A stretch of 64,000 nt of DNA from Bradyrhizobium iriomotense (GTDB lineage: Bacteria; Pseudomonadota; Alphaproteobacteria; Rhizobiales; Xanthobacteraceae), in contig NZ_JAFCJZ010000006.1 in NCBI RefSeq assembly GCF_018130765.1, positions 62,001 through 126,000 of the forward strand, in the 5' to 3' direction. A program made the translations under genes and the position numbers. The notes under the pieces were generated by a model. The model was given only the letters and a program-made list of their open reading frames with translations, ran no database searches and was not told the DNA's origin. Below, in pieces: positions 9,678 through 18,356 of this stretch. The stretch's first letter is position 1. Every line of letters begins with the position of its first letter.

Positions 9678-10459
9678 GTGACAAGTCCATTCCGGCGCGT
9701 CCAACCCTCGATCTGCGGTCGTTCACGCCCGCACGTGTTGCGCTGGGCCGCAGCGGCGCGAGTGTGCCGACAAAGCCGCTGCTCGATTTCACGCTGGACC
9801 ATGCCCGCGCCCGCGATGCCGTGCATGCGGCCTTTGACGCGCCGCGTCTGGTCGCCGATCTCGGCGCGCTCGGTCTCACCGTCAGCGAGGTGAAGAGCCA
9901 GGCCGTCGACCGCAAGGACTATCTGCGGCGGCCGGATCTCGGACGACAGCTCGATCAAGGTTCCGCCGAAGCTCTCGCGCGAGGCGCTGCCGGGCCATGC
10001 CAGCTCGCGCTGGTGATCGGCGACGGCCTCTCGGCGGCGGCAGTCCACGCCCATGCGGCGGCGCTGGTGGCGCGCCTGCTGCCGCTGCTCGCGCAGGGCG
10101 ATGCTGTCGCGCTCGGCCCTGTCGTCGTCGCCTCAGGCGCGCGCGTCGCGCTCGGTGACGAGATCGGCGCGATTCTCGGTGCGCGCATGGTCGTGATGCT
10201 GATCGGCGAACGGCCCGGCCTGTCCGCGCCCGACAGTCTCGGCGCCTACCTGACCTTCGCGCCGAAGCCGGGTCGCACCGATGCCGAGCGCAATTGCGTG
10301 TCGAACATCCACAAGGCTGGGTTGAGCCATGACGAGGCCGCCTTCAAGATCGCCTGGCTGGTCCGCGAGGGCCTGGCCCGGGAGGTCACCGGCGTGGCGC
10401 TGAAGGACGAGAGCGCGGACCGGGCGCCGCGTCGAATTGGCACGGCCTTGCCCGAATGA
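9674..10459 (+). CDS. eutC: Ethanolamine ammonia-lyase small subunit
   Basis: This 261-residue subunit helps bind adenosylcobalamin in the EutB6C6 lyase. Family marks are [20 protein letters not shown] near residue 16 with [14 protein letters not shown], then [40 protein letters not shown], and the C-terminal [23 protein letters not shown]. The start overlaps the hpnP stop by four bases (ATGA), so translation is probably coupled to hpnP rather than to eutB. That makes the lyase subunits and the hopanoid methylase parts of one transcript. All three are cobalamin-dependent or cobalamin-binding. Confidence 0.95.
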   Translation: MSDKSIPARPTLDLRSFTPARVALGRSGASVPTKPLLDFTLDHARARDAVHAAFDAPRLVADLGALGLTVSEVKSQAVDRKDYLRRPDLGRQLDQGSAEALARGAAGPCQLALVIGDGLSAAAVHAHAAALVARLLPLLAQGDAVALGPVVVASGARVALGDEIGAILGARMVVMLIGERPGLSAPDSLGAYLTFAPKPGRTDAERNCVSNIHKAGLSHDEAAFKIAWLVREGLAREVTGVALKDESADRAPRRIGTALPE

Positions 10460-10665
10460 CGGGCATTCCGGCAAAAATCGCCGCATCTTGATGTATTTGG
10501 TAACGCTTCGCATGCTTGCGAGATGGGCTCTTGACCTGCTAAACCGCTGCCGGCGATTTTCCGCGCATTTTCAAGGGGCAAGCCTCCCATTGGTATGGCG
10601 TTTTCAAGCCGTTCGCGGGGCGCAATAAGCTCACAGACCGAGCCGATTTAGGAACTGGATAAGGC

Positions 10666-13032
10666 ATGCTCGAAAAGCACAGCGAGAGTGAGGTTCATGT
10701 CGACAAGGTCGAGCAGGGACCTGCGTCCTCCATCGCCTTCGGGCTGGAGCGGCTCGGCCTGATCGCCGTCCGGGCCCCGATCGTCTCCTGCATCGTCCTG
10801 CTCGCCCTGATCGTCGGCGCCGTCTTCGGCATCCAGCGGATCAAGATCGACGATTCGCTGTCGCAGCTGTTCCGTTCCGACACCCGCGAATTCAAGCAAT
10901 ATGAAGAGGTGACCAAGAAGTTCCCGGCCGAGGAGTTCGACGTCCTGGTCGTGGTCGAGGGCAAGACCCTGCTGGCACGGAACAACCTTGAGAAGCTGCG
11001 GGACTTCGTCACCGACATGCAGCTGGTCGAAGGCACGCGTGGCCTCGTCTCGCTGTTCTCGGCGCGCCAGGCGCCGGCGCCCGGCAAGCTGCCGGCGGCG
11101 CTGTTCCCGCCCGAGCTGCCCGAAGGCGCGGCCTATGACAAGTTCATCGAAACCGTCAAGAACAACGAGATCATTCGCGGCAAGCTGCTGTCGGAGGACG
11201 GCACGCTGGCGCTGATCGTGCTGTCGCTCGATCCCGAAGTGGTCGCCTCCAGCAAGCTGACCAAGACCGTCGGCGACATCCGCGCGCTGATGAAGGAAGA
11301 CCTCAGCGACACCGGGCTCAACGTGCAGCTCTCCGGCGTGCCGGTGATGCAGCTCGAGATCCGCAACGCGGTCGAGCGCGACGGGCTCACCTACAACATC
11401 CTCGGCATTCTCGCCGGCTGCGTCATCGCCATCATCTTCTTCCGCAAGATCTCCTTCATGATCGCGGCGGCGTTCCCGCCGATGATCGCGATCCTGCTGG
11501 CGCTCGGCGCGCTCGGCTGGGCCAATTTCAATCTCAACATGTTCCTGAACGTGATGACGCCGCTCATCATGGTCATCAGCTTCTCGGACTCGATGCAGCT
11601 GACCTTCGCCGCACGCGACCGGCTGATCGCGGGCCAGGACAAGTTCACCGCGTTCAAGAACGCGGTGCTGGTGGTGGGGCCGGCCTGCGTACTGACGCAC
11701 GGCACCGCCGGCATTTCCTTCATCGCGCTGCAGTTCTCCAACTCCGACCTGATCCGCAAGTTCGGCGAGGCGGGCCTGGCCGCCACCATCATCGCGCTGG
11801 TCGCGGTGCTGTCGCTGGTGCCTGTTTTCGGCGTGCTGTTCGTGCGCAACGAGAAGGTGTTTGCGGTCAAGTTCCAGGGCGCCGATGCCGGTGTCCAGGC
11901 GCTGCGCAATTTCTGCTACTGGATCGCGGTGCGCATGGTCGGCCGGCCCGGCCTGTTCAGCCTGATCGCGGTGCTGTTCGTCGGCGGCCTCGGCGTCATC
12001 TACGCCAATCTGGAGCCGCGCTACCGGCTCGCTGACCAGGTGCCGGACAAGCGCCAGGCGGTCGCCGCCAGTGACCGGCTCGACGCCAAGCTGACCGGCG
12101 CCAATCCGGTCAACGTGCTGGTCCAGTTCCCCAAGGGTGAAACGCTCTATTCGCCGGAGACGCTCCAGACCATCGCTGACGTGCATGCGACGGTGGAGAA
12201 GGCGGCCGGCGTCGGCAACGTCTGGTCGCTCGAGACCCTGCGCCGCTGGCTCGCGGAAAAGGCCGGCAGCGCCGACGTCGCGACGTTGAAGGAATATGTC
12301 AGTGTCATCCCCGAGCATCTGGTGCGGCGCTTCATCGACGCCGAGCAGGACGCCGTGGTGGTCGCGGGCCGCGTGCCGGACAAGGATTCCAGCCAGTTGC
12401 TGCCGATCGTCGACAAGCTCGATACCGAGCTCGACGCCGTCCGCAAGAAGCATCCCGGCTACGAGATCGCGGTGACCGGCCTTGCCGCGATTGCCGCGCG
12501 CAACTCGGCCAGCATGATCGAGAAGCTGAACCGCGGCCTCACCGTGGAATTCGCGCTGGTCGCGATCTTCATCGGCCTTGCCTTCCGCTCCTGGGTCGTG
12601 ATGCTCGCCTGCATCCTGCCGGGCATCTTCCCGGTGGTGATGTCGGGAACGGTGCTGTGGGCGATGGGCGAGGGGCTGCAATTCGCCAGCGTCGTCGCGC
12701 TCACGGTCTCATTTGGCCTCGGCCTCAGCGCCACCATCCACTTCCTCAATCGCCTGAGGCTCGAGAGCAAGCCGGGCGTCGGCTCGGCGCTCGCGGTCGA
12801 GCGGGCGACCGTGCTGGTTGGACCTGCGCTGATCCTGACCACGGTGGTGCTTGCCTGCGGCCTCGTCGTCACCGTGTTCTCCGACCTGCCGTCGCTGCGG
12901 CTGTTCGGCTGGCTCAGCGCCTTCTCGATGGTCATGGCGCTTGTCGCCGACCTCTTCATCCTCAGGCCGACGGCGATGTGGCTGATCAATCTGCACGCCA
13001 GGCTGCAGGGCGCGGACAAGCGGGCGATCTGA
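10666..13032 (+). CDS. RND superfamily (MMPL-type) transporter of the hopanoid locus
   Basis: This 788-residue membrane protein is built as two repeats, each with one span, a large periplasmic domain and a five-to-six-span bundle. Spans are seen near residues 38-58, 230-400 (ILAGCVIAIIFF, MIAAAFPPMIAILLALG, MNVMTPLIMVISFSDS), 425-445 and 630-780. The conserved mid-membrane SFSDSMQLTF region resembles the MMPL/HpnN proton-relay helix. It is shorter than and clearly different from the hpnN product at 31502. Its position directly before the squalene genes suggests export of a lipid, perhaps a hopanoid or other terpenoid, but no substrate is proven. A candidate promoter lies upstream (TTGACC near 10530), with a weak -10. 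Confidence 0.82.
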   Translation: MLEKHSESEVHVDKVEQGPASSIAFGLERLGLIAVRAPIVSCIVLLALIVGAVFGIQRIKIDDSLSQLFRSDTREFKQYEEVTKKFPAEEFDVLVVVEGKTLLARNNLEKLRDFVTDMQLVEGTRGLVSLFSARQAPAPGKLPAALFPPELPEGAAYDKFIETVKNNEIIRGKLLSEDGTLALIVLSLDPEVVASSKLTKTVGDIRALMKEDLSDTGLNVQLSGVPVMQLEIRNAVERDGLTYNILGILAGCVIAIIFFRKISFMIAAAFPPMIAILLALGALGWANFNLNMFLNVMTPLIMVISFSDSMQLTFAARDRLIAGQDKFTAFKNAVLVVGPACVLTHGTAGISFIALQFSNSDLIRKFGEAGLAATIIALVAVLSLVPVFGVLFVRNEKVFAVKFQGADAGVQALRNFCYWIAVRMVGRPGLFSLIAVLFVGGLGVIYANLEPRYRLADQVPDKRQAVAASDRLDAKLTGANPVNVLVQFPKGETLYSPETLQTIADVHATVEKAAGVGNVWSLETLRRWLAEKAGSADVATLKEYVSVIPEHLVRRFIDAEQDAVVVAGRVPDKDSSQLLPIVDKLDTELDAVRKKHPGYEIAVTGLAAIAARNSASMIEKLNRGLTVEFALVAIFIGLAFRSWVVMLACILPGIFPVVMSGTVLWAMGEGLQFASVVALTVSFGLGLSATIHFLNRLRLESKPGVGSALAVERATVLVGPALILTTVVLACGLVVTVFSDLPSLRLFGWLSAFSMVMALVADLFILRPTAMWLINLHARLQGADKRAI

Positions 13033-13060
13033 GGGAGGGGCGGCAGACGCCGCCTCGCAC

Positions 13061-13906
13061 TCACGCCTCGATCCGGACGATCCCGTACGGATTGAACTTG
13101 AAGTCGTCCGCGGCGTAGTCCTGCTCCCGCGAGAGCGTGAGCTTGCGATCGCGTAGCGTCACGTCGATGCCGTGCTCGGCCATGGCGTTGGCGATCTCCT
13201 CCATCAGCATCACCGCGGACCATTCGTTGCCGCGCGATTTCGCGACATAGACCTCCGGCAGGCCGACGAGGTGATAGCCGACGGTCTCATAATAGCGATC
13301 GCCACCGAGCGGGCGCTTGGCGAAGGCAAGACGACACGCCTTGGCGAGGGCGGGCGTGATGCCGAGGCCCTGGCCGGTCTTTGCGCCGTTGCGTGCCTGC
13401 TCGGCGAGGCTGCGCCATCGCGCAACGCCGTGGGCGACGCCCGCGCTCTCGCCCTTCACGGCGGTGGCGCCGGCCTCGATCATCTCCTCGACGATGCGCA
13501 AGGCTGCCGCCGAATAGGCGACCGCCTTCTGCTGCTCCAGCGGCGGGCTGAGCACGTAAAGCACCGCCTTGTGGTTGGCCACGCCCGCTTCGTCGGCGGC
13601 AGACCATGCCTTCGGGAAGACGCGGTCCCAGCACACGCCGAACGAGCGCTCCATATGCGGATCGGGCTTGGCTTGCGAATAGGTGCGGTCGATCTCGAAG
13701 TTGAAATCGGCGATCGTCCTGGTCACCGCCTTCGGCGGGTGCAGCAGGCTGTCATCCTTGCCGAGAAAGCAGAGCACGTGGCGCGGCTTTACCGCAGAAG
13801 GCTGCATGTCCGTCTCCCGCTTGATTGACGGTTGATCATTGGCCCACGCGCGACTGGCGGCGAAGAGCCCAATGGCTTTGAGCAGGTTTCTGCGGAGATG
13901 GTTCAT
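13061..13906 (-). CDS. Conserved protein of unknown function, possible Tat signal
   Basis: This is a 281-residue protein of unknown role. The N-terminus reads LRRNLLKAIGLFAASRAWA, which looks like a twin-arginine signal. However, a better ribosome site (GGGAG, six bases before the ATG) precedes an internal start at 13807, giving a 248-residue protein beginning MQPSAVKPRHVLCFLG without the signal. The body has a VLCFLGKDD strand, a helical RIVEEMIEAGATAVKGESAGVAHG segment and a C-terminal ETVGYHLVGLPEVYV region, somewhat like DUF4261 proteins. It is convergent with the RND transporter gene. Which start is used decides whether the protein is exported. Confidence 0.6.
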   Translation of the reverse strand: MNHLRRNLLKAIGLFAASRAWANDQPSIKRETDMQPSAVKPRHVLCFLGKDDSLLHPPKAVTRTIADFNFEIDRTYSQAKPDPHMERSFGVCWDRVFPKAWSAADEAGVANHKAVLYVLSPPLEQQKAVAYSAAALRIVEEMIEAGATAVKGESAGVAHGVARWRSLAEQARNGAKTGQGLGITPALAKACRLAFAKRPLGGDRYYETVGYHLVGLPEVYVAKSRGNEWSAVMLMEEIANAMAEHGIDVTLRDRKLTLSREQDYAADDFKFNPYGIVRIEA

Positions 13907-13912
13907 GTCAGC

Positions 13913-13944
13913 AAAAAGCCCCCGGCTCGCGGAGAACCGGGGGC
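13913..13944 (-). terminator. Rho-independent terminator
   Basis: A GCCCCCGG / CCGGGGGC stem with a loop of 11 bases is followed on the minus strand by TTTTT. It lies 28 bases past the stop of the secreted protein gene at 13972-14469, separating it from the next minus-strand gene. Confidence 0.8.
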
Positions 13945-13971
13945 GTGTTTCTCATCGATTGCGAAGGGGTA

Positions 13972-14469
13972 TCAGCCCTTCGTCATCGTGATGTTGACGC
14001 CGCGGATCTCGCCCTTGGAAGAGATCTGCACCGTCTGCTTGGTGCCGTTGGTGCGCAGCGACAGATTGGCGGCAAAGCCGTTGGCCTCGACGAACACGTC
14101 GATCTGGCCGCCGCCGGCGGTGCCCTGGAGGTTGCCGAAGATGTTGCGGCTCGCCTCGCTCCAATTGCCGGAGATGCGATCGCCCTGGCTGGTCACGTCG
14201 CTGGTGAGGTCGAACTTGTAGCTGTCCGAGGCGCAGTGCAGGGCCTGCTTGAGGTTGAGACCGCTGCCGGCGACCTTGTAGTCGGCCTTGCAGCGGATGC
14301 GTTCAGTGGAGCCGTCGGACAGCGAAACCGTGCCGGTGCCGGTCCACGCGCCGTCGAAGCCGGCAAACGGTCCGGACGATTGTGCGTGGCTTGCCGAAAC
14401 CGAAAAGAGCAGGGCAGCGCCAACGCCGGCCGCAGTGATTGCCAGTCCAGATCGCCCAAAGAATTTCAT
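13972..14469 (-). CDS. Secreted protein of unknown function
   Basis: This is a 165-residue exported protein. From the ATG at 14469 it has a classical signal peptide (basic MKFFGR, hydrophobic LAITAAGVGAALLFSV, cleavage at SHA-Q). The mature part has a DGAWTGTGTVSLSDGSTERIRC segment with a lone Cys, GNWSEASRNIFGNLQGTAGGG, and a C-terminal GEIRGVNITMTKG. This looks like a small beta-barrel of the kind often found in rhizobial periplasmic proteins of unknown role. Two Cys in the mature part could form a disulfide. A longer reading from 14562 buries the signal and is less likely. It ends at a strong terminator. Confidence 0.72.
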   Translation of the reverse strand: MKFFGRSGLAITAAGVGAALLFSVSASHAQSSGPFAGFDGAWTGTGTVSLSDGSTERIRCKADYKVAGSGLNLKQALHCASDSYKFDLTSDVTSQGDRISGNWSEASRNIFGNLQGTAGGGQIDVFVEANGFAANLSLRTNGTKQTVQISSKGEIRGVNITMTKG

Positions 14470-14927
14470 CACAAATATCCCGTTTTGGAACGACGTCCAT
14501 TCAAGGTTAAAGACGTCTCGCCACATCGAAGGTTTAGTGTTCCGAGCCTGTGTCAGGTTCAACGCGCCAGGACCAGAGACGGCGGTTCACCGGGCGCCGG
14601 CGAGGGGCCGGACCTTGCGATTTGCCGTGTTTCGGCGTGTTTCCGGCCGAAACGGCGGGGCGGGGAGATGCAGCGCTGCAACAGCCGTGCAGTAAAATGC
14701 GCCCTGCCTGAATTATGACGTAGTATCAAACCCTTACATCTGCCAATGAAGGCGCAGGGAAGACCTGATTTGGTGGGTGTGGCGCCAATTTGGCCGCATT
14801 TGCCAGTGCTTGTGCCTTCTCCGAGGCCGCTACCCTGCGGCACTTGCCATCAGAACAATCCGTTCCCGCCGTCAGCCCTGTGCAGCCCGGGATCGGTGCG
14901 ATTCTGCCGTCAGAATGAAGGAATACA
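14470..14927. other. Gene-free stretch between divergent genes
   Basis: These 458 bases separate the minus-strand secreted protein gene from the plus-strand Cys-rich protein gene and must hold both promoters. I see no supportable coding region, no clear terminator and no strong palindrome. A TTATGACGTAGTATCAAA stretch around 14712 is the most AT-rich part. Confidence 0.5.
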
Positions 14928-15161
14928 ATGCGTAAGCTTCTCGTCGCTCTCACCCTGCTGTCGGCATCCCTTTCGACGGCGGCCTTTGCCCAGGCAGGAC
15001 GCGGTACGGATGCCGAGCAGAAGGCCTGCACGCGCGATGTGCAGAAGTTCTGCCGTCCGGTCATCGACCAGGGCGATTTCACGATCCTGGCCTGCCTGAA
15101 GGAGAACCGGGCCAAGATCTCCCAGGCCTGCGACCAGGTCCTGAAGAACCACAACCAGTAA
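14928..15161 (+). CDS. Small secreted Cys-rich protein (Cys_rich_FGFR-like)
   Basis: This is a 77-residue protein with a signal peptide (MRKLLVALTLLSASLSTAAFAQ). The mature part is one repeat of the pattern C-T-R-D-V-x-K-F-C, then G, then ACL and SQAC. It contains four Cys spaced as in the cysteine-rich repeat first described in Golgi apparatus protein 1 (Pfam Cys_rich_FGFR). Bacterial versions are periplasmic and of unknown role; the four Cys probably form two disulfides. The gene is followed by a terminator, so it is a single-gene unit just ahead of hpnC. Confidence 0.72.
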   Translation: MRKLLVALTLLSASLSTAAFAQAGRGTDAEQKACTRDVQKFCRPVIDQGDFTILACLKENRAKISQACDQVLKNHNQ

Positions 15162-15183
15162 GCTCGGCCATTGGCCCACCCAG

Positions 15184-15206
15184 GGCGGCCCCCGGGCCGC
15201 CTTTTC
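15184..15206 (+). terminator. Rho-independent terminator
   Basis: The GGCGGCCC / GGGCCGCC stem is followed by CTTTTC. It is 22 bases past the stop of the Cys-rich protein gene and about 150 bases before hpnC, insulating the hopanoid operon. Confidence 0.75.
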
Positions 15207-15354
15207 GGGCCGGATCCGCGAAGGGGCTGCCATCGAGAGCAGGATTGGTTTTGCGGCCGTATTCCCCTATATGGGGGCCGCGGCGGCATCGCCGGCATGA
15301 GCCCGCGCGAGCGAAAAAGCCCTTCCTGTCCAAACGATTGTTAACCAGCCCTCG

Positions 15355-16239
15355 ATGACCTCTGCGAGCGAATTGCGATCCGGCAAAGGTGACCGTGACG
15401 AGAATTTTCCCGTCGCGTCCTGGATCATTCATCCGCGTCATCGGGCCCTGATCCTGGCCTATTACAATTTCGTCCGCACCGCCGACGACATCGCCGACCA
15501 CGCCACGCTGCCGCCCGACCAGAAGCTCGCTTATCTCGACCTGCTCGAGGCGGAACTGCTTGGCAAGGGCGACACCCAGCTTGAGGCCGTCACCCTGCGC
15601 CGCGCGCTGGCCGAACGCGGCATGGCGCCGCGTCACGCGCTCGACGTGCTCATCGCCTTCCGCATGGACGTGACCAAGCTGCGCTACGAGACCTGGGACG
15701 AGGTCATCCACTATTGCCGCTATTCGGCGATGCCGGTCGGCCGCTTCATGCTCGACGTTCATGGCGAGAGCACCTCGACCTGGGCCGCATCGGACGCGCT
15801 CTGCGCGGGCCTTCAGATCAACAACCACCTGCAGGATTGCGGCAAGGATTTCCGCGAGCTCAACCGCGTCTACCTGCCGCGCGATGCGCTGGCAGCACAC
15901 GGCGCCTCGGTCGAGCAGCTTGGACTCGCGCAATCGCCGCCGGCGATGCTCGCCTGCCTGCAGTCGCTCGCCGCGCGCAACGAGGCGCTGCTCGATGAGG
16001 GCAGGTCGCTAGCCGCAGAGATCCGGGATTTCCGCCTCGGCGTCGACGTCTCGGTGATCCAGGCCTATGCCGACCGCATCGTGCGCCTCTTGAAGGTGCG
16101 CGATCCCTTGCGCGAGCGGGTGCATCTGAACAAGTTCGAGCTTCTCACCTTCAGCCTCGCCGGCATGATCGGCGAAGTCGGCCGCCGCGCGATCGGACGC
16201 AAGGCCATTTCCAGACCGGGGACTGCCCATGACGCTTGA
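15355..16239 (+). CDS. hpnC: Hydroxysqualene synthase
   Basis: This is a 294-residue member of the squalene/phytoene synthase family. In the three-enzyme bacterial route, HpnC turns presqualene diphosphate into hydroxysqualene. The first metal motif is DDIAD at residues 44-48, and the second is DCGKD at 161-165 followed by FRELNRVYLP, so both Mg-diphosphate sites are present. The N-terminus (GDRDENFPVASWIIHPRHR) is that of HpnC rather than HpnD. The ATG has no strong ribosome site, but the N-terminus is well matched to the family. It is the first gene of hpnC-D-E-shc-hpnG and overlaps hpnD by 11 bases. Confidence 0.95.
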   Translation: MTSASELRSGKGDRDENFPVASWIIHPRHRALILAYYNFVRTADDIADHATLPPDQKLAYLDLLEAELLGKGDTQLEAVTLRRALAERGMAPRHALDVLIAFRMDVTKLRYETWDEVIHYCRYSAMPVGRFMLDVHGESTSTWAASDALCAGLQINNHLQDCGKDFRELNRVYLPRDALAAHGASVEQLGLAQSPPAMLACLQSLAARNEALLDEGRSLAAEIRDFRLGVDVSVIQAYADRIVRLLKVRDPLRERVHLNKFELLTFSLAGMIGEVGRRAIGRKAISRPGTAHDA

Positions 16240-17068
16240 GGCGACCACGCCCGGCGCCAGTTATGGCTCGACCGCATCCGGCAGCTCGTTCTATGCCGCG
16301 ATGCGCATCCTGCCGCACGACCAGCGCGAGGCGATGTTCCAGATCTACAGCTTCTGCCGCCAGGTCGACGACATCGCCGATTCCGACGGTCCGCGCGACG
16401 AGCGGCTTGCCGCGCTCCAGGAGTGGCGCAACGACATCGACGCGCTCTATCAGGGCAATCCGCCGCCGAGGCTGAAGGACTACGTCGCCTCGGTGAAGAC
16501 CTTCGGGCTCAAGCGCGAGGATTTCCTGGCCATCGTCGACGGCATGGAGATGGACGTGCCGCAGGACATCCGCGCGCCCGACATGGCGACGCTGGATCTC
16601 TACTGCGATCGCGTCGCCAGCGCCGTGGGGCGGCTGTCGGTGCGCGTGTTCGGCATGCCGGAAGAAGACGGCATCCTGCTTGCCCACCATCTCGGCCGCG
16701 CGCTGCAGCTCACCAACATCCTGCGCGACATCGACGAGGACGCCGGCCTCGGCCGGCTCTATTTGCCGCGCGAGGCGCTGCTGCATGCCGGCATCACCTC
16801 CAACGATCCGAACCGCGTCATCACCGAGCGCGCGCTGCCGAAGGTCTGCGTGCCGCTGACGCAGCGCGCGAAGTCGCATTTCGAGAAGTCGGACGAGATC
16901 ATGAACCGCAACAAGCGCCGCGCCGTGCGCGCGCCGCGGATCATGTCGAAATACTATCATTCCATTCTGGACCTCCTGATCGCGCGCGGTTTCAACGCGC
17001 CGCGCGAGCCCGTGCGTGTGTCGAAGATCACACGCATTTTGATCCTGCTCCGTTACGCTTTCATCTGA
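16229..17068 (+). CDS. hpnD: Presqualene diphosphate synthase
   Basis: This 279-residue enzyme joins two farnesyl diphosphates head to head to give presqualene diphosphate. It carries DDIAD at residues 47-51 and the second metal motif DIDED at 167-171 followed by GLGRLYLPREAL, both intact. The region SSFYAAMRILPHDQREAMFQ near the N-terminus is typical of HpnD. It overlaps hpnC upstream and shares one base with the hpnE start (TGATG), so the three squalene enzymes are translationally coupled. Confidence 0.95.
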   Translation: MTLEATTPGASYGSTASGSSFYAAMRILPHDQREAMFQIYSFCRQVDDIADSDGPRDERLAALQEWRNDIDALYQGNPPPRLKDYVASVKTFGLKREDFLAIVDGMEMDVPQDIRAPDMATLDLYCDRVASAVGRLSVRVFGMPEEDGILLAHHLGRALQLTNILRDIDEDAGLGRLYLPREALLHAGITSNDPNRVITERALPKVCVPLTQRAKSHFEKSDEIMNRNKRRAVRAPRIMSKYYHSILDLLIARGFNAPREPVRVSKITRILILLRYAFI

Positions 17069-18336
17069 TGCAAAACACAGCTCACATCATCGGTGCTGGA
17101 ATTTCCGGCCTCTCCGCCGCCGTGCGGCTCGCCAATGCCGGCTTCAAGGTCGCCGTGCACGAGGCAACGCACCAGGCCGGCGGCCGCTGCCGGTCCTATT
17201 TCGACGGTGCCACCAATCTCACCATCGACAACGGCAATCATCTGCTGTTGTCGGGCAACAGCCACGCGCGCGCTTATGCGCGTTCGATCGGCACCGAGGC
17301 GGGGCTTGTCGGTCCTGACAGCGCACAATTTCCCTTCGTCGACATCAAGACCGGGCAGCGCTGGCAGATCGATCTCGGCGATGGCCGATGGCCGACCTGG
17401 GTGCTCGACGAAGGCCGCCGCGTGCCCGACACCGGCCTCACCGATTATCTCAAGCTGGCGCCGCTGATCTGGGCGTCGGAAGAGACGCTGGTCGGCAGGT
17501 CCATTCCGACCGAAGGCATCCTCTATCAGCGCCTGGTGCAGCCGTTGCTGCTGGCGGCGCTCAACGTCGATCCGCCCGAGGGCTCGGCCGGGCTCGCCGG
17601 CGCGATCGTGCGCGAGACGCTGCTTGCGGGCGGGCAGGCCTGCCGTCCGCTGATCGCACGCGACGGCCTCAGCGCCGTGCTCATCGAGCCCGCCGTGAAG
17701 TTTCTGCAGGAGCGTGGCCACACCGTTCAGCTCGGCCATGAGCTGCGTTCGTTCGCGAGCACCAACGGCAAGGTGACCGCGCTGAACTTCGGCGGCGAGG
17801 ATTTGATCCAGCTCGGAGCGGGTGACGTCATCGTGATGGCGGTGCCCCCGCGCGCGGCAGCTAACCTGCTGCCGGGCCTGAAGACGCCAACCGAATTCCG
17901 CGCCATCGTCAACGCGCATTTCCGCATCACACCGCCGCCGGGCTCGGCGCCGATCCTCGGCGTGATCGGCGGCGTCGTGGAATGGCTGTTCGCGTTCCCG
18001 AACCGGCTCTCGGTGACCATCAGCAACGGCGATCGTCTCGTCGACATGCCGCGCGAGGAGCTCGCGCAGGCGATCTGGAACGACGTCTGCAAGGCGGGCG
18101 GCGTCTCCGGCGAGCTGCCGTCTCAATTGCCCCCTTGGCAGATCGTGCGCGAGCGCCGTGCCACATTTGCGGCAACGCCTGCCCAGAATGCCCTGCGTCC
18201 GGGGCCGGTCACAGCGCTGAAAAACCTGTTCCTCGCCGGCGACTGGACTGCTACGGGATTGCCGGCAACCATCGAGGGATCGGTCCGGTCGGGTGACCGC
18301 GCCGCCGATCTGGTTCTGGCCGCCAAAGGATCCTGA
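17068..18336 (+). CDS. hpnE: Hydroxysqualene dehydroxylase (FAD)
   Basis: This is a 422-residue flavoprotein of the amine oxidase/phytoene desaturase type. It reduces hydroxysqualene to squalene, the last step before cyclisation. The FAD-binding motif is at the N-terminus (IIGAGISGLSAAVRLANAGF, G-x-G-x2-G at residues 9-14), followed by AGGRCRSY and the NGNHLLLSGN segment. The C-terminus has NLFLAGDWTATGLPATIEGS, the usual second FAD-contact motif. The ATG overlaps the hpnD stop. Shc follows after 20 bases. Confidence 0.94.
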   Translation: MQNTAHIIGAGISGLSAAVRLANAGFKVAVHEATHQAGGRCRSYFDGATNLTIDNGNHLLLSGNSHARAYARSIGTEAGLVGPDSAQFPFVDIKTGQRWQIDLGDGRWPTWVLDEGRRVPDTGLTDYLKLAPLIWASEETLVGRSIPTEGILYQRLVQPLLLAALNVDPPEGSAGLAGAIVRETLLAGGQACRPLIARDGLSAVLIEPAVKFLQERGHTVQLGHELRSFASTNGKVTALNFGGEDLIQLGAGDVIVMAVPPRAAANLLPGLKTPTEFRAIVNAHFRITPPPGSAPILGVIGGVVEWLFAFPNRLSVTISNGDRLVDMPREELAQAIWNDVCKAGGVSGELPSQLPPWQIVRERRATFAATPAQNALRPGPVTALKNLFLAGDWTATGLPATIEGSVRSGDRAADLVLAAKGS

Positions 18337-18356
18337 CAAGCGGCCCTGACGGGCAA

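Noticed and set aside
10648..12681. 677-codon open frame antisense to the RND transporter
   Set aside because: Same reason: His/Asp/Arg/Glu-rich shadow with no membrane spans or motif.
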